Below are positions 1 to 8,474 of a stretch of 64,000 nt of DNA, one piece after another. Position 1 is the stretch's first letter. Each line of letters begins with the position of its first letter. The notes under the pieces are model-generated. The model was not told the DNA's origin. It did not search any database and saw only the letters and a list, made by a program, of their open reading frames with translations. Source of the DNA: a virus; the IMG/VR virus record IMGVR_UViG_3300020177_001482, positions 24,898 through 88,897 of that record; one strand, 5' to 3'. A program made the position numbers and the translations under genes.

Positions 1-2
1 AG

Positions 3-2639
3 AAGGACGAGGACAAGATATACGTCGTAGAACGTGATCCCAAGAAGGGCAGGATATTCACGGAGTATGATGCCAGGTACGTGTTCTACTATGAGGACGC
101 CAGGGGCAAACACAGATCAATGACCGGTGCACCATTACAGCGGGTGCAGTGTGCCACACACAAAGAATTCATAAAAGAACAGAGGATAAGATCCAACAAG
201 CAACTGTACGAGAATGATATCAATCCTGTGTTCAGGTGTTTGGAAGAGAACTACTTGGGCAAGGAGACGCCCAAACTAAACGTGATGTTTTTCGATATTG
301 AAGTTGACTTCGATCCCGATCGAGGTTATTCAACAACAGATGATCCGTTCATGCCCATAACTGCCATAAGTTGTTACATGAGCTGGACGGACCAACTGGT
401 CACATTCGCAGTACCTCCCAAAACTATCAGCATGGACGATGCCAAAGAACTCACAAAAAGATTTGACAACACAATGCTTTTTGAAAAAGAGAAAGATATG
501 TTGGACGCATTCCTAGAACTAGTGCAGGACGCAGACATACTGTCGGGTTGGAACAGTGAGGGATATGACATTCCATACACAGTGGGTAGGATACAGAAAG
601 TGTTGAGTTCAGACGACACAAGACGTCTTTGTTTTTGGGGTGAAAAGCCAAGAAAGAGAGTGTTCGAGAAGTATGGTAGGGAACAGTTGAGTTTTGACCT
701 AGTGGGACGTGTACACTTGGACTTGTTGGAACTATACAGGAAATACACATACGAGGAAAGACACAGTTTCAGACTAGACGCAATTGGTGAACACGAGTTG
801 GATGAGAGAAAAACTGTCTACGAGGGCTCGCTCGATAACTTGTACAAGAACGACTTTGGATTGTTCATAGAATACAACAGACAGGATACTGCACTGTTGG
901 CCAAACTGGAGAAGAAATTGAAGTTCATAGAACTGGCCAATGAGATAGCACACCAAAACACTGTACTACTACAGACAACGATGGGTGCGGTCGCGGTCAC
1001 AGAACAGGCAATCGTAAATGAAACACACAGACGTGGAATGCAGGTACCGGCCAGGAAGTACAAGAAAGACGGTGAAGAGAACCAACCGGCGGCAGGAGCA
1101 CACGTGGCCACCCCACAAAAGGGAATACACGACTGGATAGGATCTGTTGACATAAACAGTCTGTATCCAAGTGTTATTAGAGCATTGAACATGGGTCCTG
1201 AAACCATAGTTGGACAGATTAGGCCAGTGATTACTTCAGCAGAGATCAACAGGGCCAAACACGCCAAGAAATCATTCGCGGCGGCATGGGACAGCCAGTT
1301 TGGTAGTTGGGAATACCAAGCGGTCATGAACCAAGAGAAGGGCACAGAGATAATTGTTGATTGGGAAGACAAGACCAGTGTGCGTATGAGTGCGGCACAA
1401 CTGTACGAGATAATATTCGATGGCAATAACAAATGGATGCTAAGTGCTAATGGCACAATATTCACATACGAGCACGAAGCAATCATTCCAGGTCTGTTGA
1501 AGCGTTGGTACGCGGAGAGACAGGAAATGCAAAAAAAGATGCGTGAGTGTGGAGACAACGAGATCGAAAGAGAATATTGGGACAAGAGACAACTTGTAAA
1601 GAAAATTAATCTAAACAGTCTGTATGGTGCGATCCTAAATCCAGGCTGTAGATTCTTTGACATAAGAATTGGACAGAGTGTTACACTCACAGGCAGGTGT
1701 ATCACCAAACACATGGCCAGCAAAGTCAACGAGATCGTGGCGGGCAAGTATGACCACAAGGGCGAGAGTGTTGTGTATGGAGACACAGACTCCGTTTACT
1801 TCTCAGCATACAAGACATTACAGAAAGAGATCAATGAAGGTATCATACCGTGGACCAAAGACTCCGTCGTGGCACTGTACGACAGGATTGCAGACGAGGT
1901 CAACGGATCTTTCAAATCATTCATGACTAAAGGCTTCCATTGTCCTAGCACGAGGGGTGAAGTTATAGCGGCGGGCAGAGAACTTGTTGCATCAAAAGGT
2001 CTGTTCATCACAAAGAAAAGGTATGCCGTGCTTTACTATGACAAGGAAGGTAAACGTGCAGATGTTGACGGCAAGGATGGCAAGATGAAGGCCATGGGAC
2101 TGGATCTCAAACGTTCAGACACACCTGTTTTCGTGCAGGATTTCCTGAGTGATCTCCTATACATGGTACTGACAGGGAAAACAGAAGAGCAAGTGCTAGA
2201 AAAAATTAGTGAATTCAGAGCAGAGTTTAAATCTAGGCCAGGGTGGGAGAAAGGTTCTCCCAAGAGGGCAAACAACATGACCAAGTACACTGCGGCCGAG
2301 GAGAAGGCCGGTAGAGCAAACATGCCGGGACACGTGAGGGCCAGCATGAATTGGAACAGGTGCAGGGAAATGTATGGCGACAAGTACAGTATGCCAATCA
2401 CGGATGGTGCCAAAGTGATAGTGTGTAAACTCAAAAACAATCCGTTAGGCTACACGAGTATCGCATATCCGGTGGACGAGATGCGTATTCCTGAATGGTT
2501 CAAGGAACTGCCGTTCGACAGTGATGCCATGGAAGCAACGATACTTGATCAAAAGATAGACAACCTCATAGGAGTCTTGGGTTGGGACGTGCAATCAACT
2601 GAGACCACGAACACATTCAACAAACTGTTTGAATTCTAA
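3..2639 (+). CDS. 43: DNA polymerase, family B (T4 gp43-like), 5' partial
   Basis: Replicative DNA polymerase with 3'-5' proofreading. The frame is open to the left edge (first complete codon at 3), so the start lies outside; the GTG at 81 is not taken as the true start. Exonuclease motifs are visible in order: FFDIEV, SGWNSEGYDIPY and YNRQDTALL. Polymerase motifs follow: DINSLYPS (motif A), KINLNSLYGA (motif B) and YGDTDSVY (motif C with the catalytic Asp pair). The region with KKRYAVLYYD and a C-terminus ending NKLFEF are as expected for the T4 branch. Length to the edge (878 residues) fits a nearly complete gp43 (T4 about 900). A methyltransferase and the putative clamp follow on the same strand. 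Confidence 0.96.
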   Translation, partial: KDEDKIYVVERDPKKGRIFTEYDARYVFYYEDARGKHRSMTGAPLQRVQCATHKEFIKEQRIRSNKQLYENDINPVFRCLEENYLGKETPKLNVMFFDIEVDFDPDRGYSTTDDPFMPITAISCYMSWTDQLVTFAVPPKTISMDDAKELTKRFDNTMLFEKEKDMLDAFLELVQDADILSGWNSEGYDIPYTVGRIQKVLSSDDTRRLCFWGEKPRKRVFEKYGREQLSFDLVGRVHLDLLELYRKYTYEERHSFRLDAIGEHELDERKTVYEGSLDNLYKNDFGLFIEYNRQDTALLAKLEKKLKFIELANEIAHQNTVLLQTTMGAVAVTEQAIVNETHRRGMQVPARKYKKDGEENQPAAGAHVATPQKGIHDWIGSVDINSLYPSVIRALNMGPETIVGQIRPVITSAEINRAKHAKKSFAAAWDSQFGSWEYQAVMNQEKGTEIIVDWEDKTSVRMSAAQLYEIIFDGNNKWMLSANGTIFTYEHEAIIPGLLKRWYAERQEMQKKMRECGDNEIEREYWDKRQLVKKINLNSLYGAILNPGCRFFDIRIGQSVTLTGRCITKHMASKVNEIVAGKYDHKGESVVYGDTDSVYFSAYKTLQKEINEGIIPWTKDSVVALYDRIADEVNGSFKSFMTKGFHCPSTRGEVIAAGRELVASKGLFITKKRYAVLYYDKEGKRADVDGKDGKMKAMGLDLKRSDTPVFVQDFLSDLLYMVLTGKTEEQVLEKISEFRAEFKSRPGWEKGSPKRANNMTKYTAAEEKAGRANMPGHVRASMNWNRCREMYGDKYSMPITDGAKVIVCKLKNNPLGYTSIAYPVDEMRIPEWFKELPFDSDAMEATILDQKIDNLIGVLGWDVQSTETTNTFNKLFEF

Positions 2640-2642
2640 ATA
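2635..2642 (+). promoter_or_regulatory. late-promoter-like box TCTAAATA on the polymerase stop codon
   Basis: The TAA stop of the polymerase gene forms the first three bases of TAAATA, and 5 bases separate the box from the ATG at 2648. It resembles the T4 late promoter TATAAATA. The same arrangement recurs before several virion genes on the - strand. No Shine-Dalgarno sequence lies between box and ATG. Confidence 0.4.
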
Positions 2643-2647
2643 TCATT

Positions 2648-3445
2648 ATGTTAAGCATAGAAGAAATAAAATTACTGATAGAAAAACTTGAAAAAGTCAA
2701 AAAAGAGGATCTGCAGGAGTTGATAGATTCAAATCTAAAGATACTTAAGGACATTGAGTTGGCTGTTGATGCCAACAATAAGGACGTTATCAATAGACTA
2801 GACAAGACACCAGAATGGTTCCAACGTGATCTTGATGAGAAGCAAAAGATACCCATGACAGACCCTACGCTACAGAGATTCGTACAGAGCAAGATATTCC
2901 AGTTCGCGAGGACAAACATCTATAACAGCCTAGAGATAGGACCAGGCAATGGAATGTTCTCCATGGACTTCAGGACGTGGAAATTAAACTTTTTTTTAGA
3001 TATCACACACAGAATCGAGCCGCCTATACGGAAAATGTTTCCTCCTGCACACCAAAAATATCTAAAATTTTACAAGACTCGCAATACTGAATGTTCAAAT
3101 ATACCACAGGCGAGTTGTAACTTTGTCTTCAGTTGGGACACATTCGTTTTCTTCACACAACAGCACGTGCAACAGTACCTACATGACATCAAAAGGATAT
3201 TGATCCCAGGAGGTTACGTATTCATACAATACGCTGACTGCCATTATGATCAAGAACTAAATCTAGCCAAGCGGGGATATTGGAACTACAACACCAAGAC
3301 TGCCATGACACAGATGATCAAGGACGAAGGATATGAGGTAGTTGAGATGAACCAGTTCCGACCCGGTGCCAGTTATGCCATATTCAAGAAACCTGGTAAA
3401 CAAAATCCAGTTGTGTATAAAGTTTCTGAAATAACACTAGACTAA
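2648..3445 (+). CDS. SAM-dependent methyltransferase, class I-like
   Basis: A 265-residue protein. The N-terminal 60 residues are a charged, likely helical or coiled segment. The Rossmann-like core begins near residue 95 with the SAM-binding motif LEIGPGNG. Later segments SCNFVFSWDTFVFF and IPGGYVFIQYAD match the post-motif II and III strands of class I methyltransferases. The substrate is not evident; DNA, a nucleotide or a small molecule are all possible. The gene sits between the polymerase and clamp-like genes. A TAAATA box overlapping the upstream stop is the only start signal seen. Confidence 0.7.
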   Translation: MLSIEEIKLLIEKLEKVKKEDLQELIDSNLKILKDIELAVDANNKDVINRLDKTPEWFQRDLDEKQKIPMTDPTLQRFVQSKIFQFARTNIYNSLEIGPGNGMFSMDFRTWKLNFFLDITHRIEPPIRKMFPPAHQKYLKFYKTRNTECSNIPQASCNFVFSWDTFVFFTQQHVQQYLHDIKRILIPGGYVFIQYADCHYDQELNLAKRGYWNYNTKTAMTQMIKDEGYEVVEMNQFRPGASYAIFKKPGKQNPVVYKVSEITLD

Positions 3446-3466
3446 GACCTAAATATCCTATACAAT
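3438..3466 (+). promoter_or_regulatory. sigma70-like promoter before the clamp-like gene
   Basis: TAGACT (3438-3443), 17 bases, then TACAAT (3461-3466). The ATG at 3476 lies 9 bases past the -10 box, so any leader would be only a few bases. A TAAATA sequence at 3450-3455 lies inside the spacer. The string CTAAATATCCTATA is repeated before the cupin gene (14527-14540). Confidence 0.5.
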
Positions 3467-3475
3467 AAGAACATT

Positions 3476-4213
3476 ATGATAGACATCTTAAAAGACATCG
3501 TTAAACATACGCATGGACTGGGATTCTTGGATCTTGTTAAGATCACTGGAGACGATAAGGAAACTACAATCGACTCAATGGCCGAAGACAGATCTGTGAT
3601 CCTACAGGGGTCTTTCCACAAGCCACAGACGGAGATGACGGGTACGTTTGGTATGCCACAGATGGGCAAACTGGACATACACTTGAAGTGTCCGGAGTAC
3701 AAGGAGAAGGCGAACATAACTGTGTTGTCCGGTGAGAGAAACGGTGCGACCATTCCCACAGGAATCCATTTCGAGAACGAAAAGGGTGACTTCAAGAATG
3801 ACTACAGATTCATGAACGCTGAGATCATCAACGAGAAACTTAAGACCGTGAAGTTCAAGGGTGTTAAGTGGGACGTGGAGATCGAACCCTCCGTGGCTAG
3901 TGTGCAGAGATTCAACTTCCAGGCAACAGCAAACACCGAACACAACTCCTTTGTTGTGAGGACCGAGGATGGGAACTTGATTTTCACTTTCGGTGATCAG
4001 GCATCACATGGTGGTGAGTTTGTATTCGCAACTGACGTTAAGGGAACACTTAACAAAGGTTGGAGTTGGCCGGTAGGACAGGTGCTACAAATACTTAAAC
4101 TATCAGACTCGGCAAAGGTCACATTACACTTCTCTAACGAGGGTGCGATGCAGGTCTCTGTTGATTCGGGATTGGGCAAGTATCAATACATCATACCAGC
4201 ACAGGCGCAATAA
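3476..4213 (+). CDS. 45: Sliding clamp, gp45-like (putative)
   Basis: A 245-residue, strand-rich protein lying near gp43. The N-terminus begins with an amphipathic helix followed by LGFLDLVKIT. The C-terminal stretch SDSAKVTLHFSNEG followed by LGKYQYIIPAQ resembles the last strands and tail of PCNA/gp45-type clamps. Length is close to T4 gp45 (about 228). The clamp tethers the polymerase, and in T4 it also activates late transcription. Identification rests on overall pattern and position, since clamps carry no catalytic motif. It has its own near-leaderless promoter, and its TAA stop shares one base with the next ATG (TAATG). Confidence 0.72.
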   Translation: MIDILKDIVKHTHGLGFLDLVKITGDDKETTIDSMAEDRSVILQGSFHKPQTEMTGTFGMPQMGKLDIHLKCPEYKEKANITVLSGERNGATIPTGIHFENEKGDFKNDYRFMNAEIINEKLKTVKFKGVKWDVEIEPSVASVQRFNFQATANTEHNSFVVRTEDGNLIFTFGDQASHGGEFVFATDVKGTLNKGWSWPVGQVLQILKLSDSAKVTLHFSNEGAMQVSVDSGLGKYQYIIPAQAQ

Positions 4214-5661
4214 TGACGACAGATAATAGTAAGCAGGAACACCTAGGGGAGTTAAGCAGAGACTTCGCTGTGTTCTTGCCTGCTATATCTAACTTCTACA
4301 ACACGTTTATCAGCAAACAGAGAGTTTCAGAAGGCAAACACATCTCAGAAGACAGGATTCCAAAAGGCTTTGAGAATGGTGTTGAAGGACTAAACTTTAT
4401 CAATCCAAAAGAAGGAATGTTCACTTACCCCACAGCACTGTACTCGGCGGGACATGCCTGCTTGGACATGGAAAAGGTTGGCGACAGAGATCATATGTTC
4501 GTGAACAGAGATAGAGAATTTTCTACTATAGTAGGCGACTCAGGTGGATACCAGATAGGTAAAGGTGTAATAAAATTTGATTGGAAGGACTTCGAGGGTA
4601 ACAAGGCAAACAAAGTTAGATCTGACATACTAAACTGGCTAGAGCTCACAAGCGATTGGGCCATGACACTTGACGTACCAACCTGGGCGGCAGATGATTT
4701 AAACAGCCCAAAAACAGGATTGAACAGTTTCCAGGACACGCTGGACGGTACCATATACAACAACAAGTTCTTCCAGAAGAACAGGCTAGGACAAACAAAA
4801 CTATTGAACGTGTTACAGGGAGATGACTGGAACACAGCACAGATATGGTATGATGCTGTCAAAGATTTTGAATTCGAAGGATGGGCCATGGGTGGTATCA
4901 ACATGTGTGACATGGAAGTCATGCTCAAACGTCTAATCATAATGAGAGATGAGAAGAAACTGGACGGCAAAGATTGGATGCACGTACTAGGTACGTCACA
5001 GATGGATTGGGGTTGTTATCTTACACAGGTACAGAGACAGGTTAGGAAACACATAAACCCGAACTTCACAATAAGTTTTGACAGTGCATCAGCATTCTTA
5101 TCAACTGCTAATGGACTTGTATATACACACAACTCATTCACTCCAGACAGGTGGTCGTTCGTGATGGACAAGGCACCGGATGATAAAACACTGAAAGGAT
5201 CCGATATACAGTTTCCGTTTGACAGTGGCATTGGACGTAGATTGAAAATGAAAGATGTATGTTGGTATGGCGAGCAGGACGTTAACAAGAATGGTAAAAT
5301 TGGTGCTACAAGTTGGGACAGTTTCAGTTATGTATTAATGATGGCCCATAACGTGTACAATCAGATCAGGGCAATACAGATTGCAAACGACTTGAATGAC
5401 ATAGAATCAAGGAAATACAGACCAGAAGTAAAACACTGGAGAAAAACAAAAGCAAGTGACAAGACAGACGAACCAAGCATATACGTTCCGAGGAACATAC
5501 TGTACTTCAACACTTTAGTGGAAGAGGTGTTTACTAGTGAGAAACCTATGGAAGTAATTGCAAACGCATCAAGTTATCTAGCAGACATCAGGGGCAACAG
5601 ATGGGCCAGAGCAACAGGCGGTGGTAAAGGTACGAACAATTTCAGTTCTTTATTTGAATAG
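4213..5661 (+). CDS. tRNA-guanine transglycosylase-like (DpdA-type) base-exchange enzyme
   Basis: A 482-residue TIM-barrel-type protein with the ordered signatures of the TGT superfamily: VGDSGGYQIG (substrate-binding DSGG[FY]Q), MTLDVPTWA, LLNVLQGDDW (equivalent of the VQGG region), GWAMGGI, MHVLGTSQMDW (equivalent of HYLMGVG) and ISFDSASAF, where the Asp corresponds to the catalytic nucleophile. TGT exchanges guanine for preQ1 or preQ0 in tRNA; the related DpdA does so in DNA. The CxCxxC zinc motif of bacterial TGT is absent, which fits a divergent, phage-type DpdA. FolE, QueD-like, QueE and YhhQ-type genes in the same window support a DNA 7-deazaguanine role. The DNA target is inferred, not shown. 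Confidence 0.75.
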   Translation: MTTDNSKQEHLGELSRDFAVFLPAISNFYNTFISKQRVSEGKHISEDRIPKGFENGVEGLNFINPKEGMFTYPTALYSAGHACLDMEKVGDRDHMFVNRDREFSTIVGDSGGYQIGKGVIKFDWKDFEGNKANKVRSDILNWLELTSDWAMTLDVPTWAADDLNSPKTGLNSFQDTLDGTIYNNKFFQKNRLGQTKLLNVLQGDDWNTAQIWYDAVKDFEFEGWAMGGINMCDMEVMLKRLIIMRDEKKLDGKDWMHVLGTSQMDWGCYLTQVQRQVRKHINPNFTISFDSASAFLSTANGLVYTHNSFTPDRWSFVMDKAPDDKTLKGSDIQFPFDSGIGRRLKMKDVCWYGEQDVNKNGKIGATSWDSFSYVLMMAHNVYNQIRAIQIANDLNDIESRKYRPEVKHWRKTKASDKTDEPSIYVPRNILYFNTLVEEVFTSEKPMEVIANASSYLADIRGNRWARATGGGKGTNNFSSLFE

Positions 5662-5670
5662 GAGGACAAC

Positions 5671-5874
5671 ATGGTAACAAAAAGAAAAAAAAGCAAAAAA
5701 CTAAAGAAACTACAAGACGAGCACCAGTATCTCGATAAAAAAGTGGCACAACTTACCAAAGACAGACTCAAGGACAGGAGTACCGAAAGCAAGGAGGTGC
5801 TTACCAGATTGAAAAGGACCAAATTGATGATCAAGGATGCCATCGCAAGAGCAAAAGCGACATTGACAAACTAG
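5671..5874 (+). CDS. Small YdcH/DUF465-like coiled-coil protein
   Basis: A 67-residue, highly basic protein. The pattern of DEHQYLDKKVAQLTKD followed by RLKRTKLMIKDAIAR resembles the DUF465/YdcH family, which are small helical hairpins of unknown function. An AGGAGG ribosome binding site lies just before the ATG. The last codons contain TTGACA, the -35 box of the promoter for the next gene. Confidence 0.6.
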   Translation: MVTKRKKSKKLKKLQDEHQYLDKKVAQLTKDRLKDRSTESKEVLTRLKRTKLMIKDAIARAKATLTN

Positions 5875-5891
5875 TCATACAGTAATATAAT
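5863..5891 (+). promoter_or_regulatory. Consensus sigma70 promoter, predicted leaderless
   Basis: Perfect TTGACA (5863-5868), a 17-base spacer, and perfect TATAAT (5886-5891). Only 6 bases separate the -10 box from the ATG at 5898, so transcription should start at the A of the start codon. Confidence 0.85.
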
Positions 5892-5897
5892 AAGAAC

Positions 5898-6434
5898 ATG
5901 GACAGAGATTACAAAACAGGCAAGAGTGCGAGTGTAGGTGTGTTTTCAGGTCTGGAAGTGGAACACACCCCAGCATTTGGTAAACAGACATTGTTCCTGG
6001 CCAGGAACGATCTTTACTATGACCAGATAGAGGAGATGGCCAAGAAGGTTGGTGCTGAAGCAATTTACTTTGGGGCAAATAGGACATTCATGTACAATCA
6101 CGCAACGCAGATCAATCAGATAATCAGGTTGCTTAGGAAAGGCTACTACGTGACCATAGACTATCCACACTCAATACACAAAGAAGTCAAAGCGAGATTT
6201 GAAGGCATATGGACACACGAGAAGTTCATACCTTTCTGTTCAATCATATTCCCCAAATCCGAGGATGACGATAACCTGTGTATCAAGGTAGATGATGTTG
6301 ATTTCGACAGCACAAATCCAGGCGTTTGGACGATGACAATGAATCATTTCAAACAGAGTGCAGGATTCACGTCTTGGAAAGAATACAAACAGGACGAACC
6401 AATAGAGGAGAGTGATGCCAAAGAAGCAGTCTAA
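5898..6434 (+). CDS. Conserved phage-type protein of unknown function in the deazaguanine block
   Basis: A 178-residue soluble protein that I do not recognise. Visible features are a start rich in Gly, Val and Ser leading into GLEVEHTPAFG and TLFLARNDLYYDQ, a probable strand-helix segment AEAIYFGANRTFMYNH, and an acidic C-terminal tail. It has no radical SAM cysteine cluster, P-loop or SGGxDS motif. It lies between the TGT-like gene and the QueD-like gene and has a perfect consensus promoter, so it may belong to the modification pathway, but this is only a position-based guess. Confidence 0.6.
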   Translation: MDRDYKTGKSASVGVFSGLEVEHTPAFGKQTLFLARNDLYYDQIEEMAKKVGAEAIYFGANRTFMYNHATQINQIIRLLRKGYYVTIDYPHSIHKEVKARFEGIWTHEKFIPFCSIIFPKSEDDDNLCIKVDDVDFDSTNPGVWTMTMNHFKQSAGFTSWKEYKQDEPIEESDAKEAV

Positions 6435-6603
6435 GTACAGAGAAGGTCTAGCCAGTTACAATGCCTGGATCAAAGACAATAAGAAATTAGAAAAGATGGG
6501 TATGTATGGTGCCGATCATTTTGTTAAAAGAGTAGAAGAACTAGAAGCACAAGTTGAATTATTACAAGACATGTTAGAAAAGGAAAGGAAACGAAACAAA
6601 TGA
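6415..6603 (+). CDS. Small coiled-coil hypothetical protein
   Basis: A 62-residue charged protein. Its C-terminal half, from VKRVEELEAQVELLQDMLEK onward, is a clear heptad coiled coil. The ATG at 6415 is chosen over the GTG at 6412 because GAGGAG lies 4 bases upstream. It overlaps the end of the previous gene by 20 bases, and the next ATG overlaps its TGA. Confidence 0.65.
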   Translation: MPKKQSKYREGLASYNAWIKDNKKLEKMGMYGADHFVKRVEELEAQVELLQDMLEKERKRNK

Positions 6604-7025
6604 GCACTGAAGACATGAGAGATCAAGCTCTGAAAGAGCAGGCCAACAAGGGCACCAAGATGATATGGGTCACTTTCAGAAAGGAAGGCATCCACAAGTA
6701 TCCAGCGGCACTGGACGATCCCAAACTGGCGACAGGTGACGAGTATGATGTGAGTTTCCTGGGACATCCACACAGGCACATATTCCATTTCAAGGTCGCC
6801 ATAGAAGTGTTCCACGATGACAGAGACATAGAATTCATACAGTTCAAGAGATGGATGGAGAACATGTACGCGGACGGTACGATGAAATTAGACTACAAGA
6901 GTTGTGAGATGATATCAGATGATCTATACATAGCCATAACGAAAAGATATCCAGGTAGAAAGATTGAAATAGACGTGGCGGAGGACGGTGAGAATGGCTC
7001 ACACGCAGTATATGAAAGAGATTAA
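6600..7025 (+). CDS. queD: QueD / 6-pyruvoyl-tetrahydropterin synthase-like protein
   Basis: A 141-residue T-fold candidate. GHPHRHIFHFKVAIEV resembles the zinc-binding HGH strand of QueD. RDIEFIQFKRWM matches the helix after the DF-like turn, SCEMISDDL corresponds to the PTAENLA position, and IDVAEDGENG occupies the place of the conserved V.V.ET strand. QueD converts dihydroneopterin triphosphate to carboxy-tetrahydropterin, the second step to preQ0. The ligand spacing differs from bacterial QueD, so activity is uncertain. FolE (step 1) and QueE (step 3) are encoded within 10 kb. Confidence 0.55.
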   Translation: MSTEDMRDQALKEQANKGTKMIWVTFRKEGIHKYPAALDDPKLATGDEYDVSFLGHPHRHIFHFKVAIEVFHDDRDIEFIQFKRWMENMYADGTMKLDYKSCEMISDDLYIAITKRYPGRKIEIDVAEDGENGSHAVYERD

Positions 7026-7332
7026 ATTCAAAGAGAAAAGAGCAACATCAAGGATGGGATACCTACCCATAGAAGGTGGTGGCTTGAACGCTTCATACAC
7101 GACAGTGGACGCAGTGGCGAATATATGCACGACTGCGGGCAATCTGGGAATGAAGTATGGCAAGGATTTCATCTGGTCAGGCACAGACTGGGATGACAAT
7201 GACGACGACTGTATCACTCTGATGGTGAAGGAAGACAAGTACGAATCTTTCCTACATCTTGCCCTGCAGAATGACCACAGGATAAAACACACAGACAAGG
7301 GCGAAATCAAACTGATCAAGGAGAGAAAATAA
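6994..7332 (+). CDS. Hypothetical protein
   Basis: A 112-residue protein of unknown function. The centre has SYTTVDAVANICTTAGNLGM and an acidic run WDDNDDDC. The ATG at 6994 is preferred (GGAGG 9 bases upstream); a GTG at 6988 is also in frame. It overlaps the QueD-like gene by 32 bases and ends one base into the rubrerythrin ATG, so the genes are probably co-translated. Confidence 0.6.
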   Translation: MAHTQYMKEIKFKEKRATSRMGYLPIEGGGLNASYTTVDAVANICTTAGNLGMKYGKDFIWSGTDWDDNDDDCITLMVKEDKYESFLHLALQNDHRIKHTDKGEIKLIKERK

Positions 7333-7754
7333 TGGACTTAAAAGAAAGTAAAACAGCAGAGAACCTCAAAGACGCTTTCGCAGGTGAAAGCCAAGCAAAC
7401 AGAAGATACCTTTACTTCGCTCAGAAGGCGGACATCGAGGGAGCACCAGATGTGGCGGCGGTATTCAGATCGACTGCGGAAGGTGAAACGGGACACGCAC
7501 ACGGACACCTAGAGTACCTGGAAGAAGTTGGAGATCCAGCGACAGGTGAGAAGATGGGTGAAACAGAGGACAACCTCAAGAGTGCTATCGCAGGTGAGAC
7601 ACACGAGTACACAGACATGTACCCAGGCATGGCGAGAACAGCCAGGGACGAAGGATTCGATGAGATCGCTGACTGGTTCGAGACACTTGCAAAAGCAGAG
7701 AAATCACACGCAGGCAAGTTCCAGAGAACACTGGACGCATACAAGGGAGCATAA
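7332..7754 (+). CDS. Rubrerythrin-like diiron protein
   Basis: A 140-residue ferritin-like protein. The four-helix diiron site is complete: [10 protein letters not shown] supplies Glu19, GETGH supplies Glu52 and His55 (ExxH), AGETHEY supplies Glu89, and AEKSH supplies Glu123 and His126 (second ExxH). The C-terminal rubredoxin domain with two CxxC knuckles of classic rubrerythrin is missing, giving the short erythrin form. Such proteins reduce peroxide or store iron. AAGGAG precedes the ATG. The TAATG junction with the peroxiredoxin gene indicates coupled expression of two peroxide-removing enzymes. Confidence 0.88.
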   Translation: MDLKESKTAENLKDAFAGESQANRRYLYFAQKADIEGAPDVAAVFRSTAEGETGHAHGHLEYLEEVGDPATGEKMGETEDNLKSAIAGETHEYTDMYPGMARTARDEGFDEIADWFETLAKAEKSHAGKFQRTLDAYKGA

Positions 7755-8290
7755 TGAGAGTACCATACACTAACTTCAAGACAAGGATAGGTGACAACGA
7801 CGCAGTGGGTGGTTGCACTTTCATAGGCGGTGAATGGAAAGAAGTTGATACTGCGGAAATATTTGACGATAAAAAAGTTGTTGTGTTCGCCCTTCCGGGG
7901 GCGTTCACACCCACTTGCAGTTCCCAACAACTACCAGGATACGAAGAGAAGTATGATGAGCTGAAAGCACTTGGTGTTGACGAAGTTTATTGCTTGTCTG
8001 TAAATGACGCATTCGTAATGAATGCTTGGTTCAGAGACGAGAAGATAGAGAAGGTGAAACCGATCGGTGACGGAGAAGGTGTGTTCACACAGGGCATGGG
8101 CATGTTGATCAACAAACCAAAACAGGGTTTTGGAATGAGATCATGGAGATATTCAATGCTGGTAGACAACGGAGAGGTTGTGAAAACATTCGTCGAAGAA
8201 GGTAAGAACAACGCTAGTGAAGACAATGATCCTTTCGAAGTATCTGACGTTGACACAATGATCAAACACTTGAAGGAAAATGCCGGGTAG
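7754..8290 (+). CDS. Peroxiredoxin, Prx5 type
   Basis: A 178-residue thioredoxin-fold peroxidase. The active-site segment [16 protein letters not shown] carries the peroxidatic Cys55 with the conserved Pro and Thr. The continuation [19 protein letters not shown] is typical of the Prx5 subfamily, and length matches a full domain. It reduces hydroperoxides using host thiols. The start overlaps the rubrerythrin stop. In a phage this pair would protect the infected cell or the phage's oxygen-sensitive Fe-S enzymes; the latter link is inference. Confidence 0.92.
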   Translation: MRVPYTNFKTRIGDNDAVGGCTFIGGEWKEVDTAEIFDDKKVVVFALPGAFTPTCSSQQLPGYEEKYDELKALGVDEVYCLSVNDAFVMNAWFRDEKIEKVKPIGDGEGVFTQGMGMLINKPKQGFGMRSWRYSMLVDNGEVVKTFVEEGKNNASEDNDPFEVSDVDTMIKHLKENAG

Positions 8291-8474
8291 TTGGGACGGC
8301 AAGTCAAGACCGTCAAACTCCAAATACAGGGAGAACTATAACGATATCTTTAAGAAGAAGGAAACTTGTCCTTGCGGCAGGTCACCAATTGGTAGATGTG
8401 TTGGATGGCATGGATTGACAGAAAGCGAATATCAAGTTAAACTAGCAGAATGGAAAGAAAAACATGCTGATTAG
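8280..8474 (+). CDS. Small Cys-containing hypothetical protein
   Basis: A 64-residue hydrophilic protein. A compact Cys/His cluster, TCPCGRSPIGRCVGWHG, could bind one metal ion. The family is not recognised. It overlaps the peroxiredoxin gene by 11 bases and the next gene by 11 bases. Confidence 0.6.
   Translation: MPGSWDGKSRPSNSKYRENYNDIFKKKETCPCGRSPIGRCVGWHGLTESEYQVKLAEWKEKHAD

Noticed and set aside
818-1786. Long - strand frame (322 residues) opposite the polymerase
   Set aside because: It lies inside a certain polymerase gene, has no family features and is unusually Ser/Leu/Cys-rich, as expected for an antisense shadow.
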